In this document: piece by piece, positions 17,520 to 26,114 of the stretch
Layout of the letters: every line of letters starts with the position of its first letter
Numbering within the stretch: position 1 is the stretch's first letter
Assembly: GCA_934489895.1 (NCBI GenBank)
Contig: CAKSST010000008.1
Span: forward strand, 6,842-70,841
Reading direction: 5' to 3'
Source: an uncultured Eubacteriales bacterium
GTDB taxonomy: Bacteria > Bacillota > Clostridia > Oscillospirales > Acutalibacteraceae
DNA length: 64,000 nt
Notes under the pieces: model-generated
The model's input: the letters and a program-made list of their open reading frames with translations, nothing else
The model's database searches: none
Told to the model about the DNA's origin: nothing
Translations under genes and position numbers: made by a program

Positions 17520-18593
17520 TCATATATTATTCAATTTTCCAAGAGTGTTTTTAGGGCAGGAAGCAAGAAAAATAACGCAGGTTACAATTAACGCTATGGC
17601 AGCAGGAACTGATGCAGCGGTGCCTGAATAAACAGGAGTGTCTGCAATGCTTGAAACGGCAAGGGAAACAGAAAATATTTTCATAAGCAGTTGGGTTATT
17701 CCTGCAAGCAATAATCCGTGTAACAGCCTTATAAGAGCAAATTTTAAGTAATTAGGCATAATTTTACCGCATACCGACATTATCTGCGCGTGAACAGAAA
17801 AACCGCACCAGCCTAAAGATATAGCTACTAACATTATGTTTTTACGCAAATAAACTGTTGAGGTAGTTACCTCACTTAATGCAGTTAATATATTTTGTAT
17901 GTGCTGCGGCAGGAAAACACCTGTTGTTTCAAGAACAGAAGAGAAAAGCACAACCCAAGCACAAACGCCAATAATTGATGTACAAGCATCCGAAACCGAT
18001 TGAACAAATGCGTCGGAATAGCTTAGACTGTTAACTGCACTTTGAGAAATAATAGGCTCTTTTGAACGGAAAATTATATTGATAATAATACACGATATTA
18101 TGTTTGCCGCCAACAGCAAATAACCCATTTGTCTGTTGTTTAATATGCCCTGACCTACTGCTAAAACTATAAAAGCAGGGCCGGGATTGACGCAGCAGCA
18201 TATAAGGTTTTGTGCTTGCTTTTGAGATAGCTGATTTTGTTCATAAAGCAAGCCAATCAGCTTTGCGCCTACCGGATAACCCGAAAGCATTGAAAGTATT
18301 ATTGCGCAGGTGGCATTACCGTTTATGCCAAACAACAGCTTTCCTGAAGGATGTAACAGTTTGCCCAGGAAATCTGAAATATCTGACCTTATGATGAATG
18401 TTGAAATAACACAAAAAGGAAAAAGAGAAGGAATAAGTATATCAGCACACAGACATAATCCGTTTATTGCCCCATTGATACTTGCGTTTGAAGCTGCAAT
18501 AAAAGAAACAGCCAGAGCAATACAAACAGATGTTAATATAACGGTTTTTGTTTTAATCTTCCTGTTGGTGATTATACAAGCATTATGTTTCAT
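17520..18593 (-). CDS. ylbJ: Sporulation integral membrane protein YlbJ
   Basis: Polytopic membrane protein of the nucleoside-recognition/gate domain family required for spore cortex formation in Bacillus, where it is made in the mother cell under sigma-E. About eight membrane segments are visible; LIPSLFPFCVISTF and MLSGYPVGAKLIGLLYE are the recognisable YlbJ blocks, together with CCCVNPGPAFIV. Length 357 aa (family about 400). The ATG at 18593 has no Shine-Dalgarno, and a sigma-E-like -10 element ends only six bases before it, so the transcript could be leaderless or the true start may be unusual. Divergent from yqfC-yqfD, two other sigma-E genes. Confidence 0.9.
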   Translation of the reverse strand: MKHNACIITNRKIKTKTVILTSVCIALAVSFIAASNASINGAINGLCLCADILIPSLFPFCVISTFIIRSDISDFLGKLLHPSGKLLFGINGNATCAIILSMLSGYPVGAKLIGLLYEQNQLSQKQAQNLICCCVNPGPAFIVLAVGQGILNNRQMGYLLLAANIISCIIINIIFRSKEPIISQSAVNSLSYSDAFVQSVSDACTSIIGVCAWVVLFSSVLETTGVFLPQHIQNILTALSEVTTSTVYLRKNIMLVAISLGWCGFSVHAQIMSVCGKIMPNYLKFALIRLLHGLLLAGITQLLMKIFSVSLAVSSIADTPVYSGTAASVPAAIALIVTCVIFLASCPKNTLGKLNNI

Positions 18594-18599
18594 ATTGAT
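18571..18599 (+). promoter_or_regulatory. Sigma-E-like promoter of yqfC-yqfD
   Basis: ATTATA (18571-18576), a 14-bp spacer and CATATTGAT (18591-18599) approximate the sigma-E pattern (ATA-type -35, 13-15 bp, CATA-type -10). It would start transcription about 25 nt before yqfC. It lies within the 5' end of ylbJ. Confidence 0.45.
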
Positions 18600-18627
18600 A
18601 ATATATGAAGCAAGGCAGGTTTTATAT
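18599..18627 (-). promoter_or_regulatory. Sigma-E-like promoter of ylbJ
   Basis: On the minus strand ATATAA (18627-18622), a 14-bp spacer and CATATATTA (18607-18599). The predicted start falls on or next to the ylbJ ATG. It abuts the opposite-facing yqfC promoter at base 18599. Confidence 0.45.
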
Positions 18628-18629
18628 GT

Positions 18630-18866
18630 ATGAGCAATAAAAATAAAATGTATCTAGGCACTGATATGATAATGGAAATCATTTCAAATAGAGAACTTAT
18701 GGTTGATGGCTGTAAAGGAGTAGCCGAATATGATGAAAACTTTATAAAGCTTAATGCCAAAAAGGGTACAGTTACGGTTTTTGGCGTCGATTTGGAGATT
18801 AAGTCTTATAACGAGGCAGCGTTGTTTATTGCAGGCAAAATTGAGCGCATTGAATTTTGTATGTAA
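18630..18866 (+). CDS. yqfC: Sporulation protein YqfC (YabP/YqfC family)
   Basis: A 78-residue protein of the YabP/YqfC family, which is restricted to spore formers and made in the mother cell. The family core is clear: GTDMIMEIISNRELMVDGCK, then GVAEYDENFIKLNAKKGTV and FGVDLEIKSYNEAALFIAGKI. The biochemical role is unknown; yqfC always travels with yqfD. It starts at ATG 18630 with a poor AGGCAGG upstream, 12 bp before yqfD. Confidence 0.93.
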   Translation: MSNKNKMYLGTDMIMEIISNRELMVDGCKGVAEYDENFIKLNAKKGTVTVFGVDLEIKSYNEAALFIAGKIERIEFCM

Positions 18867-18878
18867 AGGGGAAAAAAT

Positions 18879-20048
18879 ATGCTTTGGCTTTACAGATTTA
18901 TTTGCGGTTATGTTTTGATTGCTATAAAAGGTGATTACTGCGAGAGGCTTATAAATAAATTGGTAAAAAACCGCATATCGGTGTGGCATATTAAAAAGAA
19001 AAAAGGCGCAATACATGCTTGTGTTTTTGCGCGTGATTTTAAAAGGCTGCCGCAGTTTAAGGGAAGAACCGCTGTTAAAATACATATTATCAGCAAGACG
19101 GGAATGCCGTTTATTATAAAGAAATACAAGCACCGCCCGGGCATTGCTGTTGGTATTATTGCTTTTTTTGTGATTATACATTTGCTGTCCGGCTATATAT
19201 GGAATATTAAGGTTGAAGGTAATGACAGGATCAATGAACAAAGCATATTAGATTCGTGCCGCAGCATTGGTATTGCTGAGGGTGTGAGCGCAAAAAGCAT
19301 CAACCCGCAAAATGCAAGGGTCGAGTTATTGTTGAAACAACAGGGGCTGTCCTGGGCGTCAGTAAATATTGAGGGCAGTTGCGCTACAGTCAATGTGCGA
19401 GAGTTTGAAAATCCTGAGAAAAAAGATGAAAAGCCGTGTAATTTAAAGTCTACAGTATCAGGGGTGGTGGTATCAACAAAGGTTACGAAGGGAGATGTGT
19501 GCGTTAAACCGGGCGATACGGTGATTGAGGGACAGTTATTAGTGAGCGGCGCGGTTACACACGCTGACGGAAGTACGGAATTTGTAAAAAGCGAGGGAGA
19601 GGTTATTATTGAAACAACGCGTACCTTTGTCCAAACAATTGATTATGAGCAAACAGAAATTATAAAAAACGGCAATGTAAAAACGCGTTGTGTTTTAAAT
19701 ATGTTTGGATTACAAATACCGTTATATTTAGGAGAAATTAAAGGCGATTACGAAAAGGAAATAAGTGTTAATAAAATAAGTGTAAACACAAACTATGCGC
19801 CAATATATATTATAAAGGCACGTTTTTTTCAAACTGAGGAAACAAGATATAAAATAGACAAAGACAAGGCGGTACAAAAAGCGCAGGAAAATATTGAAAA
19901 AGAAATTTTAGGGATAAGCGGTTTTACAGCGGTTTCATATAAGGATGATATAACCGATACAGACACAGGCATAACCTTAAAAAGAGATTATATCTGTCGT
20001 GAAAATGCCATTAAGGAAGATGTTTTGTTGATTGATACTTTTAATTAG
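18879..20048 (+). CDS. yqfD: Sporulation protein YqfD
   Basis: Membrane-anchored mother-cell protein of unknown biochemical role; yqfD mutants of Bacillus are impaired in sporulation. The N-terminal cytoplasmic part (1-85) leads into one membrane segment (about 89-108), then an extracytoplasmic region with a POTRA-like start (IWNIKVEGNDRINEQSILDSC) and a barrel-sandwich-like segment (VVSTKVTKGDVCVKPGDTV...GQLLVSG). At 389 aa it is the usual length. SD AAAGGGG precedes the ATG. It ends 22 bp before the tandem repeat array that precedes phoH. In many genomes yqfC-yqfD-phoH-ybeY are contiguous, so the array is an insertion in an otherwise conserved order. Confidence 0.93.
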   Translation: MLWLYRFICGYVLIAIKGDYCERLINKLVKNRISVWHIKKKKGAIHACVFARDFKRLPQFKGRTAVKIHIISKTGMPFIIKKYKHRPGIAVGIIAFFVIIHLLSGYIWNIKVEGNDRINEQSILDSCRSIGIAEGVSAKSINPQNARVELLLKQQGLSWASVNIEGSCATVNVREFENPEKKDEKPCNLKSTVSGVVVSTKVTKGDVCVKPGDTVIEGQLLVSGAVTHADGSTEFVKSEGEVIIETTRTFVQTIDYEQTEIIKNGNVKTRCVLNMFGLQIPLYLGEIKGDYEKEISVNKISVNTNYAPIYIIKARFFQTEETRYKIDKDKAVQKAQENIEKEILGISGFTAVSYKDDITDTDTGITLKRDYICRENAIKEDVLLIDTFN

Positions 20049-20055
20049 CAGATTA

Positions 20056-20390
20056 TTATGTTATAATAACTTTAAACCGACGGCGGTGGAACGCCGCCGA
20101 AATGCCGCAGGCATTTGAAAACTTGCGTTTTCGTTCAAAAACATTGAATCACTAAATACTGTCGCACTGCGGTGCGGCGACGGCTTTGCCGTTTCAAAGG
20201 CTGTCGCCTTTAGATTTATGATATAATAACTTTAAACCGACGGCGGTGGAACGCCGCCAAAATGCCGCAGGCATTTGAAAACTTGCGTTTTCGTTCAAAA
20301 ACATTGAATCAAAAAACATTGTCGCACTGCGGTGCGACAACGGCTTTGCCGTTTTAAAGGCTGACGCCTTTAGATTTATGATATAATAAC
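20056..20390. repeat. Tandem array of two 160-bp hairpin-rich repeats
   Basis: Unit 1 is 20071-20230 and unit 2 is 20231-20390, exactly 160 bp each and about 90% identical. A 15-bp box TTATGnTATAATAAC occurs at 20056-20070, 20216-20230 and 20376-20390, so each unit is bounded by it. Each unit holds six short inverted repeats in a row: CGGCGG/CCGCCG, AATGCC/GGCATT, GAAAAC/GTTTTC, a GTCGCAC/GTGCG-type arm, ACGGC/GCCGT and AAAGGC/GCCTTT. Several differences between copies fall in loops (TGTC to TGAC) or change both sides of an arm, so stems are kept. No reading frame of note runs through it. It fills most of the 380-bp gap between yqfD and phoH and looks like a REP/MITE-type element. Confidence 0.9.
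20379..20387 (+). promoter_or_regulatory. Extended -10 box nearest phoH
   Basis: TGATATAAT within the repeat boundary box is an extended -10 (TGn-TATAAT) 41 bp before the phoH GTG. The same box recurs 160 and 320 bp upstream. No good -35 is seen, which an extended -10 can tolerate. Confidence 0.4.
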
Positions 20391-20428
20391 AAAGAATAAG
20401 CAAAATTGATGGTGAGGATGGTAAAAAG

Positions 20429-21415
20429 GTGTTTGAGCAGATAATTGATATTGATAATGTTGACCACATTGCGAGCCTTTTCGGCAACTATGATGAAAAT
20501 GTTAAAACGGTTGAACAACATTACAGTGTAAAAGTTACCTCACAAAGCGGAAATATAAAGGTGAGCGGAGAACAGAACAGTGTACAAAAGGCATCAAGAA
20601 CGCTTGACGGTATACTTATGCTTATAAAAAAAGGCGATGCTCTTACCGCGCAGAATATAGAATATATTATATCACTTGTTGATAACGGCGAGGACGGTCA
20701 GATATCTAAGTTGGCTGATGCAAACTGCATTTGTATAACCTCAAAGGGCAGACCTGTAAAGGCCAAAACTCTCGGTCAGCAAAAATATATTGATGCGATA
20801 AAAAACAATACAATAACCATAGGCGTGGGCCCTGCAGGTACAGGAAAAACCTACCTTGCGGTTGCACTTGCGGCAAACGAGTTCCGAGCAAAGAGGGTTA
20901 GCCGTATAATTTTGACCCGCCCTGCCGTTGAAGCCGGAGAAAAACTGGGTTTTTTACCCGGTGATTTACAGCAAAAGGTTGACCCGTATTTACGTCCGCT
21001 TTATGATGCTCTTGTGGAAATGATGGGAATGGAAAATTTTCACAGATGTCAGGAACGCGGTGATATTGAGGTTGCACCGCTTGCATATATGCGCGGCCGT
21101 ACTCTTGACGATAGTTTTATTATTCTTGATGAGGCGCAGAATACTACATCTGAGCAGATGAAAATGTTTTTAACCCGTCTTGGCTTCAATTCACGCGCGG
21201 TGGTTACGGGCGATGTTACGCAAATTGACCTGCCTGACGGCAAAAAATCGGGATTAAAGGAAGCGGTCAATGTTCTGAAGAACATTGATGATATAGCAAT
21301 TATAAGGCTTAATGACCGTGACGTTGTTCGTCACCGTCTTGTACAGAAGATTATTAATGCATATAACGGTTATAAGGATAAAAAGGAAAATTTGCATGCA
21401 AAAAATAAAGGTTAA
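20429..21415 (+). CDS. phoH: PhoH-family ATPase/RNA-binding protein
   Basis: Cytoplasmic P-loop ATPase of the PhoH family, linked genetically to ybeY and RNA metabolism; its exact substrate is not established. An N-terminal KH-like region (1-65) precedes the helicase-like core with GPAGTGKT at 134-141, the signature LTRPAVEAGEKLGFLPGD and Walker B FIILDEAQN. Length 328 aa is typical. I accept the GTG at 20429; GGTGAGG lies about 11 bases upstream, which is a longer spacing than elsewhere in the window. The gene overlaps ybeY by 20 bp. Confidence 0.92.
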   Translation: MFEQIIDIDNVDHIASLFGNYDENVKTVEQHYSVKVTSQSGNIKVSGEQNSVQKASRTLDGILMLIKKGDALTAQNIEYIISLVDNGEDGQISKLADANCICITSKGRPVKAKTLGQQKYIDAIKNNTITIGVGPAGTGKTYLAVALAANEFRAKRVSRIILTRPAVEAGEKLGFLPGDLQQKVDPYLRPLYDALVEMMGMENFHRCQERGDIEVAPLAYMRGRTLDDSFIILDEAQNTTSEQMKMFLTRLGFNSRAVVTGDVTQIDLPDGKKSGLKEAVNVLKNIDDIAIIRLNDRDVVRHRLVQKIINAYNGYKDKKENLHAKNKG

Positions 21416-21869
21416 TATTGATGTTAATATAAATAATAAAATACCTTTTGGCACAAAAAGGCTTATTAAGCGCTCTTGCGCTGCAGCTCTTAAAAGTGAA
21501 GATTTTCTTGAAAATGCCGAGATTAACGTGAGCATCGTAAGCGAGAATGAGATACGAGGCTTAAACGGTGAGCACCGTAATATTGATAAGGTTACCGATG
21601 TTCTTAGTTTCCCGTTAGGCGAAAACGGAATTTATGATATCAATCCCGAAAACAACTGTTTTATGCTGGGCGATGTGGTTATATGCTTTGAGCGTGCCGC
21701 ACAGCAGGCTGTTGAATTTTCTCATTCGCTTAAGAGAGAAATTTCTTTTTTAACGGTACACTCCATACTGCATTTGCTTGGATACGACCATGTCAACAGC
21801 GAGCAAGAAGAGCGTGAAATGATAAAAAAACAAAAGCAGATAATGTCTGCTTTGGGTATTGAAAGATAA
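21396..21869 (+). CDS. ybeY: Endoribonuclease YbeY
   Basis: Zinc-dependent RNase that acts in 16S rRNA 3'-end maturation and ribosome quality control. The metal site H-x3-H-x5-H is intact at H122, H126 and H132 (HSILHLLGYDH). ATG 21396 is preceded by AAAAGG about nine bases upstream and lies within the end of phoH; upstream in-frame codons are not supported by a ribosome site. Length 157 aa fits the family. It is followed 18 bp later by era, giving the conserved phoH-ybeY-era-recO run of ribosome and RNA genes. Confidence 0.95.
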   Translation: MQKIKVNIDVNINNKIPFGTKRLIKRSCAAALKSEDFLENAEINVSIVSENEIRGLNGEHRNIDKVTDVLSFPLGENGIYDINPENNCFMLGDVVICFERAAQQAVEFSHSLKREISFLTVHSILHLLGYDHVNSEQEEREMIKKQKQIMSALGIER

Positions 21870-21887
21870 AAAATACAAGGTGAAAAA

Positions 21888-22814
21888 ATGGAAAATATTA
21901 AAACAACATCGGCATTTATGACAATCGTAGGACGGCCCAATGTGGGCAAGTCTTCGTTTATGAATGCAGTTTTGGGATGTAAGGTTGCTATTGTTTCCGA
22001 AAAACCGCAGACCACTCGCACACGTATTATGGGTGTTTATAACAAGGATGAGGCTCAGCTTGTTTACATAGATACTCCCGGCTTTCATAAGCCGGGAACA
22101 GAGCTTGGCAAAATAATGATAAAAGCTGTCAACAGCGGTTTGACCGAAGTTGACGGTGTAACTATGATTGTTGATGCTGCCCCGGGGTTTAAGTATGATT
22201 ATGATAATCCGCCCGCGGCTGAGCTTGCGCTTATAAAAGAAATTGGGCAAAAAAAACTTAAAGCTGTACTTGGCATTAATAAAATTGATTTGCTTGTCAA
22301 AAAGGACGAGCTTCTCAAAATTATTATGATGTATTCAAGGCTTTACGATTTTGAGGCTGTTGTTCCGTTTTCAGCAAAGACGGGGGACAATATTGATGTA
22401 CTTGTGCAGGAACAGTTAAAATTCTGCAAGCCATCGGTACATTATTTCCCGCCCGATGAGATAACCGACCAGCCTGAAAGAGTAATGGCGGCAGAAATTA
22501 TAAGAGAAAAACTGCTGCGCCTTTTGAGCAAAGAAGTTCCGCACGGCATTGCCATTGATGTTGAAAAATTTGTTGAGAATGATACCAAGGACGGTCCTAT
22601 GGTTAATATTGAAGCCGTTATTTACTGTGAAAAAGATAGTCATAAAGGAATTATTATCGGAAAAAGCGGCAGTATGCTTAAACGCGTCGGCAGTTATGCG
22701 CGACAGGATTTAGAGGATTTTTTTGGTATACAGTGCTGTGTTAAGCTGTGGGTAAAGGTTAAAGAAAACTGGCGCAACCGTGCAGGACTGATACACTCTT
22801 TCGGACTTGACTGA
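21888..22814 (+). CDS. era: GTPase Era
   Basis: Ras-like GTPase with a KH domain that binds the 3' end of 16S rRNA and helps assemble the 30S subunit. G1 GRPNVGKS (15-22), G3 DTPGFH, G4 NKID and G5 SAK are present, and the C-terminal KH domain carries the GxxG loop IIIGKSGSMLKR. Length 308 aa is standard. SD AAGGTG precedes the ATG. Downstream it is separated from yqzL by 54 bp. Confidence 0.96.
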   Translation: MENIKTTSAFMTIVGRPNVGKSSFMNAVLGCKVAIVSEKPQTTRTRIMGVYNKDEAQLVYIDTPGFHKPGTELGKIMIKAVNSGLTEVDGVTMIVDAAPGFKYDYDNPPAAELALIKEIGQKKLKAVLGINKIDLLVKKDELLKIIMMYSRLYDFEAVVPFSAKTGDNIDVLVQEQLKFCKPSVHYFPPDEITDQPERVMAAEIIREKLLRLLSKEVPHGIAIDVEKFVENDTKDGPMVNIEAVIYCEKDSHKGIIIGKSGSMLKRVGSYARQDLEDFFGIQCCVKLWVKVKENWRNRAGLIHSFGLD

Positions 22815-22835
22815 TTTTTCCTATAATATGTTTTG

Positions 22836-22861
22836 ACCCGCAGGAAAAAATATCTGTGGGT
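22836..22861 (+). promoter_or_regulatory. Hairpin covering the yqzL ribosome site
   Basis: ACCCGCAG (22836-22843) pairs with CTGTGGGT (22854-22861, one G-U) across a 10-nt A-rich loop. The 3' arm contains the GGGTGAT that serves as the yqzL Shine-Dalgarno, so the fold would hide it. Confidence 0.4.
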
Positions 22862-22868
22862 GATATTT

Positions 22869-23036
22869 ATGAAAAAGAACTGCGCAGCTTGGAATGCTTT
22901 TTATAAAGATGGCAGTGTTGCAACCTATTTGTTGTACAAGGCTTGCAGTACGTTAAACGGCTGTGACGGTAACGGGGGACACCTTAATGAAAATGAACGT
23001 GAAAGGCTTGGTAATACGTCAGACTCACGTGGGTGA
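22869..23036 (+). CDS. yqzL: YqzL-family small protein
   Basis: A 55-residue protein starting MKKNCAAWNAFYKDGSVATY. The block W-x2-F-x3-GSVATYLLYK is the pattern of YqzL, a short protein of unknown function that lies between era and recO in many Firmicutes; position and sequence agree. The SD (GGGTGAT) is in the 3' arm of a small hairpin. The last 50 bp overlap the start of recO in another frame, so the variable C-terminal half of this protein is constrained by, or a by-product of, the recO start. Longer than the usual 45-50 residues for that reason. Confidence 0.75.
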   Translation: MKKNCAAWNAFYKDGSVATYLLYKACSTLNGCDGNGGHLNENERERLGNTSDSRG

Positions 23037-23724
23037 TTATGACCGCGCGGTTTCTATTTTAACGCACGAGCACGGTATTGTTAAAGCCTTTGCAAACGGT
23101 GCGCGACGTCTGAAAAGCAGAAAAATGTCCTCTACTGGATTACTCTGCTATGCTGAATTTTCACTGTCAAAAACAAAGGATACATATAAAATTGATGAAG
23201 CGTCACCTATAAGTATTTTTTACGGATTGCGTTTCGATATAGAGGCGCTTTCTCTTGCTGAATATTTTTGTGAGCTGTGCCAGACTTTTGTTGAAGAAGA
23301 ATATACAACCGACGATTATTTGCCGCTTATATTAAACTCGCTTGCTTTTTTGGAAAATAAAAAGCGGCCATTACGTCTTATAAAAGCGGTGACTGAATTG
23401 CGGCTGTTGACGGCGTCTGGATATATGCCTGACCTGTCGGGCTGTGATTGCGGTAATGGCGCGCCATTTAAATTTGATATTGAAAACGGCATTTTATGCT
23501 GTAATGATTGTATTGAACCTGACGCAAGGCAGGTTATTACGCTGAACAATACCGTTGTAACGGCGATGAGGTTTATAACATCTTGTCCGTTTGAAAAATT
23601 ATATAATTTTACTTTGCCTGATAATGATTTGGAATTGCTTGTATATACTTGTGAGCAGTATGTGTTGGCAAGGGCAGAGCACAACTTAAAAAGCCTGCAA
23701 TTTTATAACAGTATAAGGATTTGA
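22987..23724 (+). CDS. recO: DNA repair protein RecO
   Basis: Recombination mediator that loads RecA onto SSB-coated single-stranded DNA with RecR. The N-terminal OB-fold (KGLVIRQTHVGDYDRAVSILT) and the C-terminal helical part with a four-Cys zinc motif (C-x-C ... C-x2-C around residues 162-184, LSGCDCGNG...LCCNDC) are visible. ATG 22987 has GGGGG eight bases upstream, giving 245 aa; a 24-bp longer frame is not supported. It overlaps yqzL by 50 bp and is followed by mutS2 after 8 bp. Confidence 0.93.
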   Translation: MKMNVKGLVIRQTHVGDYDRAVSILTHEHGIVKAFANGARRLKSRKMSSTGLLCYAEFSLSKTKDTYKIDEASPISIFYGLRFDIEALSLAEYFCELCQTFVEEEYTTDDYLPLILNSLAFLENKKRPLRLIKAVTELRLLTASGYMPDLSGCDCGNGAPFKFDIENGILCCNDCIEPDARQVITLNNTVVTAMRFITSCPFEKLYNFTLPDNDLELLVYTCEQYVLARAEHNLKSLQFYNSIRI

Positions 23725-23732
23725 TATGTTAT

Positions 23733-26114
23733 ATGGTCTATGATGCTAAAAAATATGCAAATGTGCTTGAGCTTAATAAAGTATTAGAACTGCTGCGCGG
23801 ACAAACAACCACCGAAAGTGCCGCGGCGGCTACTTATGATATTGTACCTTGCTTTGATTTTGAGCAGACCAAAACACTTTTGAGTGATACGGATAACGCG
23901 TATTTGCTTCTGCTTAAGTACTCTCCTCCCGGGTTTTCGGGTGCGCACAATGTTGCGCCTTTGGTATCGCAGGCTGATGCGGGTTTGGTATTATCAAAGC
24001 AAGAGCTTTTGAATATTGCGCATACATTAAAGGTTGTGCGTATAATGCGCGAGTGGCGCGATAATCTTGATAACAATGATACAATGCCGCTTGACAGGCT
24101 GTTTTTTATGCTTTGCCCCAACCGTTATTTAGAGGAAAAGCTATTATTTTGCATAAAAAATGCTGACGAGCTTAACGATAGCGCGTCAGAAAGGCTGTTT
24201 TCAATAAGACGTAAAATAAAGAATGCCGAAAATAATATACGAGCAAAGCTTGATAAAATACTGCGTTCAAGCGATGCGAGCAAGGTTTTACAGGACACAA
24301 TTATTACCCAGCGTGACGGACGTTTTGTTGTGCCCGTAAAATATGAATATAAGTCACAGCTTCCCGGTCTAGTGCACGGCTCGTCAACATCAGGTGCAAC
24401 CTTGTTTATTGAGCCTATGGCTGTCGTTGAAATTAATAATGAACTTAAAGCTTTACAGTCCGAGCAGGAAGAGGAAATAGCCCGCATTTTAGCAGAGCTG
24501 TCAAGTGAATGCGCGGGATTTGCTGAGCAAATAAGCCTTTCCTGCAAGGCAGTTTGTGAGCTGGATTTAATTTTTGCAAAAGCGCGTCTTGGCATAAAAA
24601 TGAAAGCGTCAATACCTAATATTAATGATGAGGGAATTATAAGCCTTATTAATGCACGCCATCCTTTGATTGACGAGCATCGTGTTGTGCCAATTTCTGT
24701 TGATATTGGACGAGAATATGACTCGCTTATAATTACGGGACCTAACACGGGCGGTAAAACCGTAACCTTAAAAACAATAGGTCTTTTGCATATGATGGCT
24801 ATGTGCGGGCTTATGATTCCCGCAAAAGAAAACAGTCAGCTTGCTGTATTTGACCGCATTTTTGCGGATATTGGTGATGAGCAGAGCATCGAGCAGTCAC
24901 TTTCAACATTCTCGTCACACATAACAAATATTGTACGCATACTTGAACAGGTTAATTATAACAGTCTTGTATTGCTTGACGAGCTTGGCGCGGGAACCGA
25001 CCCCATTGAAGGTGCCGCTTTAGCAAAAGCAATTTTAATTACATTGAAAGATAAAGGCGCAAAAATTGCGGCAACCACACACTATGCAGAGCTTAAAACC
25101 TATGCGCTGGAAACCGAGCGTGTTCAAAACGCAGGCTGTGAGTTTGATGTTCAAACCTTACGGCCTACATACCGCATTATATCGGGTGTTCCCGGCATGT
25201 CAAATGCATTTGCCATTTCTTCGCGGCTTGGTGTGCCAAGAGAGGTTGTAAACCTTGCTGATAGTATGTTAAGCGATGAGCAAAAGCGTTTTGAAAGTAT
25301 AGTTGCATCCCTTGACGACGCAAGAAAACAAGCTGAAGCCGACAGGGAAGAAGCAAGGAAAATCCGTGCGCAACTTGAAAGCGAAAAGGCTGCCAACAGC
25401 CGTAAAAGCGCAGAGATTGTCGCTAAAACCGACAAAGTGATGGAAAACGCAAGACAGCAGGCAGAGCTGATTATTGAAAAAACACGTCAGGAATCAAACC
25501 GCCTTTTAGATGAGCTTAACAAATTAAAGAAGCAGTTTAACCGCAAAAATTCTGCAGAGGTGCTTTCAAAGGCGCGCTCGTTGGAAAAGAATGCTTTTAA
25601 TTCTGTGCCTAAAGCCAACAAGGTTGATTATAAAAATATGCCTGAGCTTGACCGTCCCATTAAGGAGGGGGACACAGTGTATTTGCCTGCGTTCAGCTCA
25701 CAAGCTACGGTTGAAGAGGTTTCTGACGGATCAAAAAATATAACTGTTTCTTTTGGCACTGCAAGAATGCGCGTTTCAAAAGACGCTGTTTGCCTTATTG
25801 AAGGCCAAGAGGAAGAAAAAACTGTTCAGAAAAAAGTGTCAGGTGTTACCGGAAAGGCTAAAGACGGCGCTGCAAGCGAGCTTGATATGCGCGGTCTTTC
25901 CTGCGACGAGGGCATTTATTTACTTGACGTATATATCGACTCGGTAGTACTTGCAAAGCTTGATACTGTAACGATTATACACGGCAAGGGAACGGGTGTG
26001 CTGCGTGACGCTGTACGACGCCATTTAAGAAAGCATAAGGCGGTTGAATCTATACGCCCGGGTACTTATGGCGAGGGCGAGGACGGCGTGACGGTTGTTA
26101 AAATGAAAAAATAA
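23733..26114 (+). CDS. mutS2: MutS2 endonuclease/ribosome-rescue ATPase
   Basis: MutS-like ABC ATPase without the mismatch-recognition domain. In Bacillus MutS2 splits collided ribosomes, and in other bacteria it suppresses homologous recombination. Order: helical core domain (to about 310), ATPase with GPNTGGKT at 336-343 and LLDELGAGTDP, a long Lys/Glu-rich coiled coil (about 520-620), a KOW-like segment (about 640-690) and a C-terminal Smr nuclease domain from 717 (LDMRGLSCDEG...HGKGTGVLR). Length 793 aa from ATG 23733. The ribosome site AAGGA is 13 bases away, so the exact start is less certain than elsewhere; the next upstream in-frame TTG (23721) is too close to it. Confidence 0.94.
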   Translation: MVYDAKKYANVLELNKVLELLRGQTTTESAAAATYDIVPCFDFEQTKTLLSDTDNAYLLLLKYSPPGFSGAHNVAPLVSQADAGLVLSKQELLNIAHTLKVVRIMREWRDNLDNNDTMPLDRLFFMLCPNRYLEEKLLFCIKNADELNDSASERLFSIRRKIKNAENNIRAKLDKILRSSDASKVLQDTIITQRDGRFVVPVKYEYKSQLPGLVHGSSTSGATLFIEPMAVVEINNELKALQSEQEEEIARILAELSSECAGFAEQISLSCKAVCELDLIFAKARLGIKMKASIPNINDEGIISLINARHPLIDEHRVVPISVDIGREYDSLIITGPNTGGKTVTLKTIGLLHMMAMCGLMIPAKENSQLAVFDRIFADIGDEQSIEQSLSTFSSHITNIVRILEQVNYNSLVLLDELGAGTDPIEGAALAKAILITLKDKGAKIAATTHYAELKTYALETERVQNAGCEFDVQTLRPTYRIISGVPGMSNAFAISSRLGVPREVVNLADSMLSDEQKRFESIVASLDDARKQAEADREEARKIRAQLESEKAANSRKSAEIVAKTDKVMENARQQAELIIEKTRQESNRLLDELNKLKKQFNRKNSAEVLSKARSLEKNAFNSVPKANKVDYKNMPELDRPIKEGDTVYLPAFSSQATVEEVSDGSKNITVSFGTARMRVSKDAVCLIEGQEEEKTVQKKVSGVTGKAKDGAASELDMRGLSCDEGIYLLDVYIDSVVLAKLDTVTIIHGKGTGVLRDAVRRHLRKHKAVESIRPGTYGEGEDGVTVVKMKK

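Noticed and set aside
20056..20390. CRISPR array
   Set aside because: Only two 160-bp units, near-identical throughout, with no short repeat/unique spacer pattern.
24125..24748. Minus-strand frame of 207 codons inside mutS2
   Set aside because: Antisense shadow of a conserved gene without ribosome site.
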